NCBI GenBank assembly: GCA_008694505.1
Contig: VZDJ01000049.1
Coordinates: 1,890,531-1,954,530, forward strand
DNA length: 64,000 nt
Source of the DNA: Cyanoderma ruficeps
Lineage: Eukaryota > Chordata > Aves > Passeriformes > Timaliidae
Direction of reading: 5' to 3'
Position 1 is the first letter of the stretch; each line of letters begins with the position of its first letter. The notes under the pieces are model-generated. The model saw only the letters and a list, made by a program, of their open reading frames with translations, had not been told where the DNA came from and made no database searches. Below, piece by piece: positions 34,901 to 46,900 of this stretch. The position numbers were made by a program, and so were the translations under genes.

Positions 34901-37900
34901 CTCTGCTGAACTTTTTGATTCTCTCCCAGGAGGAAAGGGAGAAGTCCTGCTCAATCTCTTTGAGTTGGTTAACATTTTACCATGAAGATCTTGACAACCG
35001 GGCTTTGTTTGCAGATAGAATCTTAATTTGCATCTTCAGAATGTGCTGTTGTTTTGGCCTTTTTGGGGTGGCTGAGCCACTTTCTGCCCTGCTTCCTCAG
35101 GTGGAAATCCGTGAGATTTCCCTGGACTTCTGTCTGTAACCCAGCAGGGATTTCTGCCTTGTTACAATAACCACCCCCCTTGCCCTGCTGAGTCCCAGGA
35201 GTTGTTTTACTTCCTTTGAAGTTTGTTGCAGTTTCAGGTGTTTGTGGCTGTGCAGACCTTGCAGGGCAGAGAATTCCATGTGATTTGTTTTCCTGCTGAT
35301 CCACCTGGCAGGGAGATCAAAAGCAATTCCTGGACAGTGACACCTGTAAGCCAAGACTTTTCTCCCTGTCTGAGCACCCAACACTCAAACCAGACTGGAT
35401 CAAGAGTGGGATCCTCGGGATCCACAGCAGATCCTGGTTCACAGTTTGTCCCAAATCACACATTCCTGCTTGTCCAGGATCCCACAGCTGGGATTCTGCC
35501 TGGGCTCCAACATGGACTTTATGAATCTCCTTAGGGAGGTTCCAAGCTCTCTGCTAAGTCCTTAAGAATGTGCAAACTCCTTTCCAGTCCTTTCCTCAGC
35601 TCCCACCTGCTGTTTGCACCTTGCTCCATTTTCCTTTCAATTATTCCAGGTGACTCCGTGCCTTTCTCAGGGATACAGCAAGAAATTATCTTTTTTCTTC
35701 ATTTTTTTATTCAAGGAAAGCAGAAAAATTCCCATTTGCCACGAAAGTGGGAGAACACTGCCCTGTCCTCCAGCTTTGTCCCACACAGAGCCACATTTCC
35801 ACACCCTGTGCCCACTCCAAAGCTGGTTTTTTTTGGACCAAGAGGACTCTTCCCAGCAGCAGCTGGTGACTCCATCCAAGCTGGCAGCTGGTTTGGGGTG
35901 AGATGTGCACCCAGCTGGTTTGTCTGGGGCTGCTGTCCCAGTGGGAATGGGGTTGTGTATTCCCAGGGTGTTCTGGACAGGGAACTGGTTTTACTGGTTC
36001 CTGTCCCACTGCTGGTTTGTGTTCCCAGTATCCATAAACAGACCAGAGGAGCAACACCACATTTTTTTGCTCAAACGTGGAAATTTCTGTGATTTCACAG
36101 GAATCTCTCTGCACTGACCTCCAGCTTTTGGCTTTTTCTCTTTTCATCCTCCGTTTGGCTCTTTTCCTGATTTGCAGAAGAGCAGGAGTCTCCCAAGGAC
36201 AAAAACTCTGTGGCAGTTTTGCCCCACAGGAAAGAACATTTCCCTGTGAGCAGCTGTTTCCCATCACTCCTTCCCTGCCCTTTCCAAAGGAGGGAGGATG
36301 GAAGTTGGTTTCCTACTCAATCCTTTCAACTGCTTGGAGGTTGACTCAGTGGAACTGAGCTGGGATGAAATTATTTTATTAATCCAGAAATGAAACTTTT
36401 CAAAGCCTGTGTGAGGCTGCAGATGTGTGGTTTGAGAAGTCCTGGAATTGGGTAAAACCTTGTGTATGGTCCCCAAATTACAGCCTGGAAATAGCAGTAA
36501 TAGATTATTTAAACTAAAATAAATAAGTAACAATTTCTTTAAATAACTTATAGAAAAGCTTATTAAATAATAGAAACAACTTAAAACATAGAGAGGATCA
36601 GATTTTTTTCACTCCAGTATTGTGAGAACAAGATTTATTTTGGTTCTCTTATTTTATCAGCTCTCTCAATTTGCTTTCTGTCCAGCTGGGCATTTTTTGG
36701 CCATATTCCTCAGCTGGGGAGTGGGATATCTGGGACTGGAGCATGGAGAAGGTTAGGACAGCAGGTTTGAGGGATATTTTTGCCTTGGATGTGACACAGA
36801 GATCTGTGGTTATGTCCTCTCCAGGCCTTTACCTTAAAACCTTCCCTTAAAAACTGGTGTGAAATGGTCAAAAAATCTGGGTATTTCTTAAGGACACCCT
36901 CGTGCTTTTTACAGGTGAGGAAGTTCAGGAAAGGTTTTGATGTCAAAAAACTAGAAAAAAAACACATCACAGACATATTTTCCATCTATTTTTTTCCTGT
37001 GGATGAGGCCTCAGGGTTTCTGGAATGTTTCTCTGCCCTCAGGCAGCCGGAGCAGGGATGCACCTCCAGCCCTTGCTGTGATCTCTCACCAGCAGCTCTG
37101 CTTAAAAACCTGGAATTGGGCCCTTTGGGACTTAAAGAAATAGAATTTAACACTGATTTTTATTGAATTGCTTTTATTGGATTTATCGTCCCTTTATTTA
37201 TTGTCCTTTTTCTTTTTTTTTCCTGGCTGTAAAATTCCTGGTCTGTGGTGCCTCCAGGAGGTGTTTGGTGGCAGCAGCATTTTTCTCCCTGCCTCCTTTC
37301 CTTGGGCTGTCAGGGATGCAGAGCTGCATCTGCCAGAGCAGCACGGGGTCAGCTAAGGACAGAGCAGGCAGGTTTAACTCCAGAGCACAGCTTAGCCTGG
37401 CCAGGAGGTTTGGGTTTAATTTTATTCTTTATTTTTTTTGTAGAATCTTGGAATGATTTTGGTGGGAAGGAACCTCAAAGCTCCTCCAGTGCCACCCTGC
37501 CGTGGGCAGGGAAAACTTCCACTCTCTCAGGGTGCTCCAAGCCTGGGAGGAAAGGAAGAGAAAGTCAGTTTTCCTTCCTTCTCTCTCAATCACAGGATTC
37601 TTCACCCCAAAAAAAAAAAAAAAAGTGAACTGGAACTACCAAAATAACCCCCAGGGAGAAAGACAGAGGCCAAAGGGGCGTTTTCTAGCAAAAGTGATAT
37701 GACAAATGAAAGCAGCACCCAGATGTCTCAACCCCACAGTGCCAGACGTTTTCTTGCACCTGGAGCACTAAAAATGGCATTGGAAGAGCCAAACTCTGCT
37801 CACTGAAAGTCTGGATCTTCCTTCTGGTACTTTCAGAACCCTCCCAGCAAAGTTCAGGATTTCCAGCCACAGCATCACCTTTAAACAGTTTTTCACAAAC

Positions 37901-40900
37901 AATATTGGGCTGGGGATGGCAGAGCTGGCTGGGGTTGTGTCCTGGGGCAGAGCCTGGGTGTCCAGGGAAGCTGTGGCTGCCCCTGGATCCCTGGAAGTGT
38001 CCCAGGCCAAGTTGGACAGGGCTTGGAGCAACCTGGGATAGTGGAAGGTGTCCCTGCCCATAGCAGGGGATGAACTTCGAGGTCCCTTCCCACCCAAACC
38101 ATTCCAGGATTCCATGGTCAGTCCTGGCCACAGCCTGGGACTCGGGGCTGGAGCCCAGAGCAGGGGGATGTTCCCCACCCATCCCACCCCTGACTCCCAC
38201 CGAGGATCCTCCCTGGCAGCTGGAGCCAAATCCCATGGATAGGGAACATCCCTCCTGAGGGCACAGCAGGATTGTGGGGACAACACTCCTGCTGCTGCCT
38301 GTCCCCCTGGCATCCCAAATGCCACCTGCAGTGCTTTTCCAGCAGGATTGCAGGGACAACATTCCTGCTGCTGCCTGTCCCCCTGGCATCCCAAATGCCA
38401 CCTGCAGTGCTTTTCCAGCGGGATTGCAGGGAGGCTCCTTCCTCATCCTCCCGTTCCCAGAGCGTGGCAGCAGGGACAGGGAAGGGACAGCTGCCACACC
38501 CTGCCCCTCTAAATCACAGCAGCCTGCTGCTGCAGATTAATCGGGTGTCAAACACTTATTTTCCTGACTCAGTCCCCTGAATTCTCCCTGTTTTTCCCAG
38601 AAAATGCCTCAGCAGCCGAGTGCATCTCCTCCCTCATGGTTGTGGGTACAGACACCCCGTGCTCAGGGCCCCCTCTCTCCATGGCCGCCTTCCCTCTCCT
38701 CGCTGTTGGGGCAAGTCGAAAATATTTAATTACCGTGCAATGCTTTGTGCAGGGGAAGATTGCCGCGCTATTAAAACCAGACTAGACATGACTGGGGAGC
38801 AAATGAACGTTTTTGAAGGAAGGGCCTGAACACGCAGCGCCCGGGCCGGGCTCCTCCCGCCTCAGCCGGGTCCCTCCCGCCGCAGGCCCCGGCTGACCCG
38901 GCACAATTACCGCAGTCTTGGCAGCTGGAGGAGCAGCAAATGGGCTTTGTGTCACAGCTCGTTACCTTAATTTGGTTAATTGTAGAGCAGAGTGCCGCGG
39001 AACAGCCGGTTCAAACCAGGCTGGGGCTCTCCGGGGTGCCGGGCATGGGCAGGGCAGTGCCTGGAGGCCGGGATGAGCTCAGGATGCCCCAAGGCCGTGC
39101 TTGGCAGCCTCAGCTGCACGTTTGTAACTCCTTGATTCCATCCAAAGGCTGCAGATCCCAAAGCCTGGGGGCTGGAATTGTCAAGGCTGGAAGGATGGAG
39201 AGTCTGGGAGGTTTTGTAGATGGTCCAGCACAGACACTCTCCCCCACTCCCTCAGCACACCCCGATCTGGTTGACAGGGTGGGGTTGCATCAAAGGTCCA
39301 AATTAGGATCAAACCTAAATAATTCCAGGGTGTTTTAGCAGGGCTTTTGGGGGGATGAGGGGTTTTAAACTGGAAGGGTTTAGATTAGGTTTAATTAGAT
39401 ACAAGGAAGATTTTTTTTTTTAAGCTGAGGATGGTGAGATATGGGCATTCCTCTGGTTATTTAATTGTGTCCTGACATGTTGCTAAATCCGTTTTGCCCT
39501 GGGGCACAGAAATGAGAAATTTAACAACTCACTGGGAGGTTTTAGGGAGCTCCAACTCTCCCAAAGGTGAGGTGGGAAGGGCAGTGAGGTGTTGGCTCCC
39601 TCAGGAGAAGGAACATTTGGCCTGTGAGAGAGTTTTGCCTGTGACAGACAGAGGATTTTGGAAGAGCTGGTGTCCAGCTGTGGACAAGAAATGGAGCAGT
39701 GTTTGTGTTGCTCCCAGCTGGGAGCATCCTCCTGGGTAGTGAAGGTGATGATCCATGGCTCAGGGTGGGAACAGGGAGAGCCTGACACCTTTGAGAAGAG
39801 ATATCCTGAGGGGTGTTTGAAATGCTGGAGAGCCTCCTGCTCTCCCAATCCACCCATGTGCTGTTGCAGTAGCCAAACCCGGTCACTGTGAACAAAATGT
39901 GTCTCTTATTCCCATAACAAAAGGCCTGGAAAGAACCAGACTGGTAATTATTCAGGAAGGGCAGAAAAGGAGGTGGGGAAAGCTGAGCCCGAGGGATGCA
40001 GTGGAATGTGATCCCCTGCACACCCCTCCTGCTCAGCCCTTTGATTCACCTGGGCTAAATTGGGATTCTGTGCAGAACCTACAAGGCAGGAATTGAGGTT
40101 AAACTCAGCCTTTTATCAGTCTCTGCATTTCCTGGCTCTCCTGTTGCACTCAGACGTGTTTTTTGAAAGGATTGCTGCATTTTGCCGAGGAGGATCACGG
40201 GGCTCCAGGGCATCAAATACATCCAGCACGTCCCGAGGGAGATGCAGGGAAGACCTTCCTTGTGCAAGGAGCTGTGAGGGGACTGCAGCCAGGGAAAGGC
40301 AGAGGGATGTGGTTCCCTGGGCAGCCCGGGGAGCAGAGAGCATTTCCCATGCTGTGATAGGGAAGATCTTTCCACCCTGGTAAGGATTCAGCAGGAGGGA
40401 GAAAGGAGAAGGAGCAATGCCCAGGGTGGAGAGGAGCAGGATAGAGCTGGAGGGTGAGGGAAGGAGGAGGAAAGAGGAGATGGAACTCTCTGCCCCCATA
40501 GGGCAGCTCCAGGTCACTGGCAGAGGTTTGGAGCAGCCCCATGAGGAGGCCGATGGTGCTGCTGGGAGGATTCCTTCTTTCCCAGCACTGGCAAGATGAG
40601 TGGGAGCTGTTCCAGGGCTGGTACATCCACGTTTGTCACCCAGCCTCTGCCGCGGTGGCACAAGGGAGGGGAATTCCCAGAGTGAGGCCATCCAGAGGGA
40701 AAATTCCTGCCCCAGGAGCATCCCTGAGTTTTTCCAGCAGCACCTCCTGGGTGCCCTGTGCCGAGGGAGGAAGGGTTAAGCTGCAGGCCCTGCTGACTGC
40801 CTTGTGATGCAGTTGCTGGGGTGATTAGGAGAGCTCTGTGCCCTAAGAGGAATCACATGGGCTCCCCCAGGGCTCCCTGGCTGCAGAGATGCCCCTCAGG

Positions 40901-43900
40901 ATCCCACCACATTCCCTGCACTCTGTCTGGGAGTGTGGCTCTGCCATCCCTGTCCCACAGCCAGCCCCTGCATCAAAAGACAGGGAACAAAACAACTGCA
41001 GAGCATTTGAAAGCAAAATAAATAAACCTGGGGCTGCTCAGGGAGAGCTGGGACCAGAGGCACAATCAAATTTTCTATTTCTGGCGTTTTCTTTCAAAAG
41101 CAGATCCACAACAGGAACTTTTGATCATTAGGCCCTAAAGAAGGTGACTTGTGATATCCAAACCACCAGAAACCTGACTTCCCTCAATCAAAGGGATTGC
41201 CACAGGCCTCTGCTTTATCAGGTGGCTGGTGGGACCGGAGGAAATCCTGGGTTTCTGGGGGTTTGGGTGGCTGGTGGAAGTGCAGGAAATCCTGGGGCTT
41301 TATCGAAGGCCAGCAGTCTCGAGTTGAGAGGACAACGGAACAATCTCTGTTTGCAAAGCATCTTGCAGCAGGAAGGTCCCCAGGATGTCTCTGGGACATC
41401 ACCTTGGTGACAGCACGTCGTCGCAGCGTGAGAAAGTTTGGAGGAGTCAGCCCTTGCTTGAGGCGAGGTTTTGGGGTCATCATTTGGGGATGAACCCAGC
41501 TGGATCGATCCCTGGAAAACTGGAGGGGAACCGTGCCCGTGCTCAGCGTAACCCAAAAAGCAGCAGGGTGATAATTAAGATAATTTAATCCCGAGAGCAG
41601 CTCTTGCCTCCAGGTTTCTCTGGAGGCCTTTGGGGGTCAGAGCCCGTGGCACTGAGCGGGGTTTGTGTCCTGCAGGTGATGTGGAGAACCTGACCCCTGA
41701 GAAATCCTTCGAGGGCACCCATAAGGGCGTGGGGAACATCGTGCTGGCTCTCTACAGCGGCCTCTTCGCCTATGGAGGATGGTAAGGCACGGCCCTCTCT
41801 TCCTCCCACAATGACCTTACTCCAATTTCAAAGTGAAGCTCCTGCCGGGCTCCTTTGTCAGTCCTTTGAGCAGTAAATTGCTGTTCAATTTGCTGTGAAA
41901 ACAGGCCAGTTTTAGCCATCCTTACCATGGAATGATTTGGGTTGGGAGGGACCTTCGAGATCCTCCAATGGGCAGGGACGACTCCCACTGTCCCAGGTTG
42001 CTCCAAGCCCTGTCCAGCCTGGCCCTGGGCATCAGCCATCCTAAATTTTCCCACAGGATCAGTGCCTGTGCCCCTCCTGGAATGCCTGTGCCCCTCCTGG
42101 GATGCCTGTGCAGATGAGTTAAACCGGAGGGTTTCATTTATGCCATGGACTAACCAGAATTAACCCTTGTCCTTTTGAAATTACAGGAATTACTTGAATT
42201 TTGTGACAGAAGAGATGATAAACCCCTACAGGTAGGTGTGAGTCTTGGCTTGACTTCCTGGGGGAAAAGCTGCTGTTTTGGGGAAGCCCCTTGTGTGTTT
42301 AACAGAGGAGGAAACCAAGGTCTTTATCCTAAAAAGAGAAAACAAGATGAATTCATGACCTTCTACCTGCCTGGAATCAGGGAAAGGGAACAACAATCCT
42401 GCAGGAGCGGGGCTGTTCTTTCCCCTGCTCTCCTGTGCCGTGTTATCAGCACTGGGAGAAATCTGCTTCCTTCTCCTGACACCTCTGTGAGTTATGGGCC
42501 AGGAAAGAGCTCTCAGGGCTTTATTGCTGCCTTGGTTCAGCTCCCACTGAGCATTTGTGCTGCTGTCCGTGTGTTTGTGCTGCTGTCCGTGTGTTTGTGC
42601 TGCTGTCCATGTGTTTGCCCCGTGCTCTTCCCATCCTGTTGAGCAAGAGCTGCTTCCTGCTCTGCCCGTGCCTCTCAGGGTTATTTGGGGCTTTCAGCAG
42701 AGCTGGACAGTGCTGAGAAATCCTTTCTGCTCCTGGGAAGGTGCCTGGGAGCTGCTGGGAGCTGAGGCCTGGGGGCTTGTGCAAGAGCCCATCTTGGCTG
42801 ACCCCAGGAGTGCTTTGTGCCTGCTGGGAAGCACAGGGCTGGATCCACCCCTTTCCAGAGAAACAGCAAAAGGGGGGGGGCTGCATTTTGCAATTATTTT
42901 CATGTCTGCTGGATGCAGTCATGGTATTTGACTCTGCTCCTGCAGCTTGGAGCAATTAGAGTGGCACCAAGCAGGGTTTCCTTTTGCACTTTCCCTTCAC
43001 AAATGAAGTTAAACTGTTGGGAAAGGCAGATTTGTACCGACACAGACTGTTCACAGACCCACTTAGGCTGTGCCTGACCTCCTTTTCTTTGAGTTCCCTC
43101 AGCCCAGACAGTTGAGTTTAGGTGGAGCCTAAAACTGCCCAGTGCATCCCAGAGATTCCCATCTCTCCCAGGAATCCCCCCAGCACACGGGAGCTCCTTT
43201 GCCCAGAGAATCCCTGTGCTGGTGCCACTGAGAATTTTTAATTAATTGCCTTTGTGATCTTGGATTCCTGCTTGCCCAGGCAGCCAGGGCCTCTCCATGC
43301 AAAAAAAATCCCTTCTGCCATCATCCTTCCCTGTCCATCTGCAGCCTCCAGGCTGTTCAGGGAGCCACAGAAAGGCTGGAAAAGACCTTTAAAACCATGA
43401 ACCAGCACCATATTCACCACTAACCACGGCCTCAAGTGCCACATCCCCGTGGTTTTTGAGGGCTGGGGGCTCCCCCACTCCTTGGGCAGCCTGCTCCTGT
43501 GGGAGCAGTGTGTGCCTGGGACACTGGACACCACCAAAATCAGACAACAGAGCAGCTCAAACAAAGCAAGGACAGGAGGGTGGCGATCGCTGGGATCAGC
43601 AGCTCCCTCCTCCGAGCTGCTCCAGGACAAAGGATGTTTTTTTTCCCTAGAAACCTGCCCCTGGCTATCATCATCTCCCTGCCTGTCGTCACTCTGGTGT
43701 ATGTGCTGACCAACCTGGCTTACTTCACCACGCTGAGCACCGAGCAGATGCTGACGTCCGAGGCCGTGGCCGTGGTAAGATCCCTGCTGCTGCAGCCTGA
43801 CTCATCCCAGGGCAGGTGGAATCAGCCTTGGAATCGCTGCTCACATCTCCTGCTTTGTTCCAGGCTGGTCAGGGCTGCTTGCAGAAACCCTGATGTTGAG

Positions 43901-46900
43901 CAGGAGATAAAGAGCAGTGTGATCCCGAGGGGATTATCCCGGGCAGCAGTGATGGTGGCACTCAGTGCTGCTCTTCATTCTGAGCTCGGGAAGGTTGCTG
44001 CTGCCTTGTGACTGCCCACCAGGCACCAGAGCTTAATATTTATGGGGAAAGGTCACTCAGTCAACACTGAACTGGATTGTTCTCTCTCCCTGTCTTCCTT
44101 GTTTTAATTAAGAGAGAAAAATAATACTTCTATTAGTTAAAATGCCAGTGTGGTCAGGAGCCCTGATGGCTTCAGAAGGGAGCAGACCTTGCAGACTGAG
44201 CCTGACCAGGATTATTCAGAGCTTCAGGGGAAATCTCCCAGCCCAGGGTGAGCTGAGCCCTTCAGGTGACACTGCTCCATCCTTTGGGTTGGGGCCGAGG
44301 CTGTGCTGCAGGAATCCTGGAACGCTTTGGGTGGGAAGGGACCTGAAGGCTCATCCCATCCCACCCCTGCCGTGGGCAGGGACACCTTCCACTCTCCCAG
44401 GTTCTCCAAACCCTGTGCAGCCTGGCCTGGGACAGCAGAGGCTGGGAATCAAGGGAATCAATCCCGTATTGTTGGTGCAAACCCGCAGTGGAGCAGCGCG
44501 GGCCCAGCCTGCGACAGAAAGCTGCAAGGCCAGGTCCCTGCTGTCCCCAGGGCTGTGTCCCAGCTCCTGACTCAGCACTTGGCAGCAGCTGCTGTCTGAG
44601 TTTCCTCACAGTTTCCGTTTGATCTTGAACTTTCCGATAGCTGGTGGATAAATGTCGTGTCCTGGCCCCGAGGGAAGGGTTGGCTGCTGATGTGTTTCAG
44701 CAATTCTACAATCTGCTTTTTCAGGAAAGGGGAGCAGCGCATGGGAATATGAGAAACTCCGTCACAGCTTCAGCACTGAGCTGTGGCATTTGTTGAGATT
44801 TCTCCAAACATTCCTTGTAGGCAGCGCTGAGTTTTTTGGGGCTTCGTGAGTGTGAAATGTCTCTCGTTGTCCCCCATTTAGGATTTCGGGAACTACCACC
44901 TCGGTGTCATGTCCTGGATCATCCCTGTCTTTGTTGGGCTCTCGTGCTTTGGGTCTGTCAATGGATCTCTTTTCACTTCTTCCCGGTAGGTTCCTTGCTC
45001 AATCCTGTGGGTTTTGTTTACAGGCTGTGCCCAGTTCCTGTTGCTTTGGAGTTCTCCTCCAGAGAGTGGCTGTGGGCAGACACAAAGTCTGGAGGGCCTG
45101 GAGGCCACGTGGGGAATGCAGGAACACAAAGTCAGACTTCAAAACCAGACTAAAGGCAACCTTTCAGTGTTCTCAGTCTGCTGTTCCTCAGGCAAAGTCC
45201 TGGTGAGGTCAATAAAGCAGAACCAGACACAGGCTCAGGGCTCGGGGCTGCTGAGAAAGTGGCTTTAATGAAAAGCAGAAAGTTGGGAAACTTCAGGGTT
45301 GACAATCCCTCGGGAAGGGGAGGAAGGCTGGGCAGGGGCAAGACTGAGATGGTTCCAGCTCTGACACATCCCTGGGTTGCCTGAGGAGTCACTTAATGGC
45401 TGTCCCTGGAGAGCAGCATATAAATCCATCCTTCCTGCATTCCCTGGCCACGACCAGTTTCCCTGGTGAGTCAGGGACTGGTGTTCCAGTCCTGGAGTTC
45501 CAGTCCTGCCTCAGGGCCACCAGGGCTGAGCTCAGGCTGGCCCCACTTGTTCTGTGCTGGGCATGGAGCCCTGCAGGGCTGTGACTGCACTGTGTCCCCT
45601 CTCTGTGTCCCCTCCCAGGCTGTTCTTCGTGGGATCCCGAGAGGGGCACCTGCCTTCCATCCTGTCCATGATCCACCCCCGGCTGCTCACCCCCGTCCCG
45701 TCCCTCGTGTTCACGGTGAGCCTGGAGCTGGGCTGGGGCATGGAGCAGGGCTGGGATCCCTCTGGAATGGAGCCACAGCCATTCCTGCCTGTGCCCACGG
45801 GAGATGGACCCTTCCCATCGTGTCCTCATTGTCCACTTCTGTCTTGAATTCTTCCCATCCCTGGGAGTGTCCAAGGTCAGCCTGGACAAAGCTTGGAGGA
45901 ACCTGGGATAGGGGAAGGTGTCCCTGCCCATGGCAGGAGGTTGGAACTAGAGGTCCTTTAAGCTTTGAGGTCCTCCCAACCCAAACCATTCCATGATCCT
46001 ATGAAATGGTTCCAGGCACCAATTGAAAACAGCTTAAATAAATTAAAAATAGTCCATGTGATCCCTTTCCTGGCAGGTGTTTGCCCTAAATACCCCCATT
46101 TAGTGTTGTAACAGAGGTGGTTTTGCCTGCTCCCTTTCCTAATGGCCTTTTCCCTGGATTCAGTGTGTCATGACCCTGCTCTATGCCTTCTCCAACAACA
46201 TCTTCTCAGTCATCAACTTCTTCAGCTTCTTCAACTGGCTGTGTGTGGCCCTGGCCATCATTGGGATGATGTGGCTGCGCTACAAGAAGCCGGAGCTGGA
46301 GAGGCCCATCAAGGTGAGAAGGGGGTGGGCACTGCCAGGGGAGCCCTCCCCAGCTCCAGGAGAGGCTCAGCTGCTGGTCCTGCATGGAAAAGGGGCTGGG
46401 ATTGCAGGGAAATGTTGTGTTGTAGCTAAAGGAGGTGTCCCTGCTGCTGAATCCCTGCAGGAGCACAAAGAGCCGCCTTGGGGACAGCACAGTGAGGGAG
46501 CTCTGGGTGACAGGGACAGGGTTGTGCTGGGATTGTTCTCCATGAGTGCCAGACAGATCCCAGGCTGTGGCTCTCAGCGTAACTCTCTGTACCCCCGTGG
46601 AATTCCCCTAAAATAGTTCAGTGCTAAAGCAGCCGGCCCCGTGCCGAGCTCTGTCCCCGGTGTCCTTGGCCAGCTTGGCAGCCCCGTGTCCCATCTGGGG
46701 GGAGGCCAAGATCCTGTCAGCCCCCAGTGCCTCTCCCCCAAAGGCTGTTTGTCCCTCATCCCGCACTCTGGACTGGTGCCTTCCCCAAGGGAATCTTTGC
46801 TGGCCGTTCCCTTTGGTTTTGGGGTTTTCTTCTCACAGCTGGGCTGCCCAGCTTGGAGTCCCCTGGGAAACAGCCCCAGCTTGTGCTGTGCCTCTGCTGG

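Larger units (their letters stand above)
33910..41675 (+). other. SLC7A5: SLC7A5 intron 2 (7.8 kb)
   Basis: GTGAGT...CTGCAG. It holds an inverted pair of CR1 tails (37441-37546 and 37952-38117), a 76-bp tandem repeat (38265-38432) and a GC-rich block with homeodomain-like AT words (about 38700-39010). No coding exon was supported. Confidence 0.9.

Noticed and set aside
37685..38497. 270-aa open frame on the - strand in SLC7A5 intron 2
   Set aside because: It runs through a CR1 tail and the 76-bp tandem repeat, and its repeats in protein mirror those DNA repeats.
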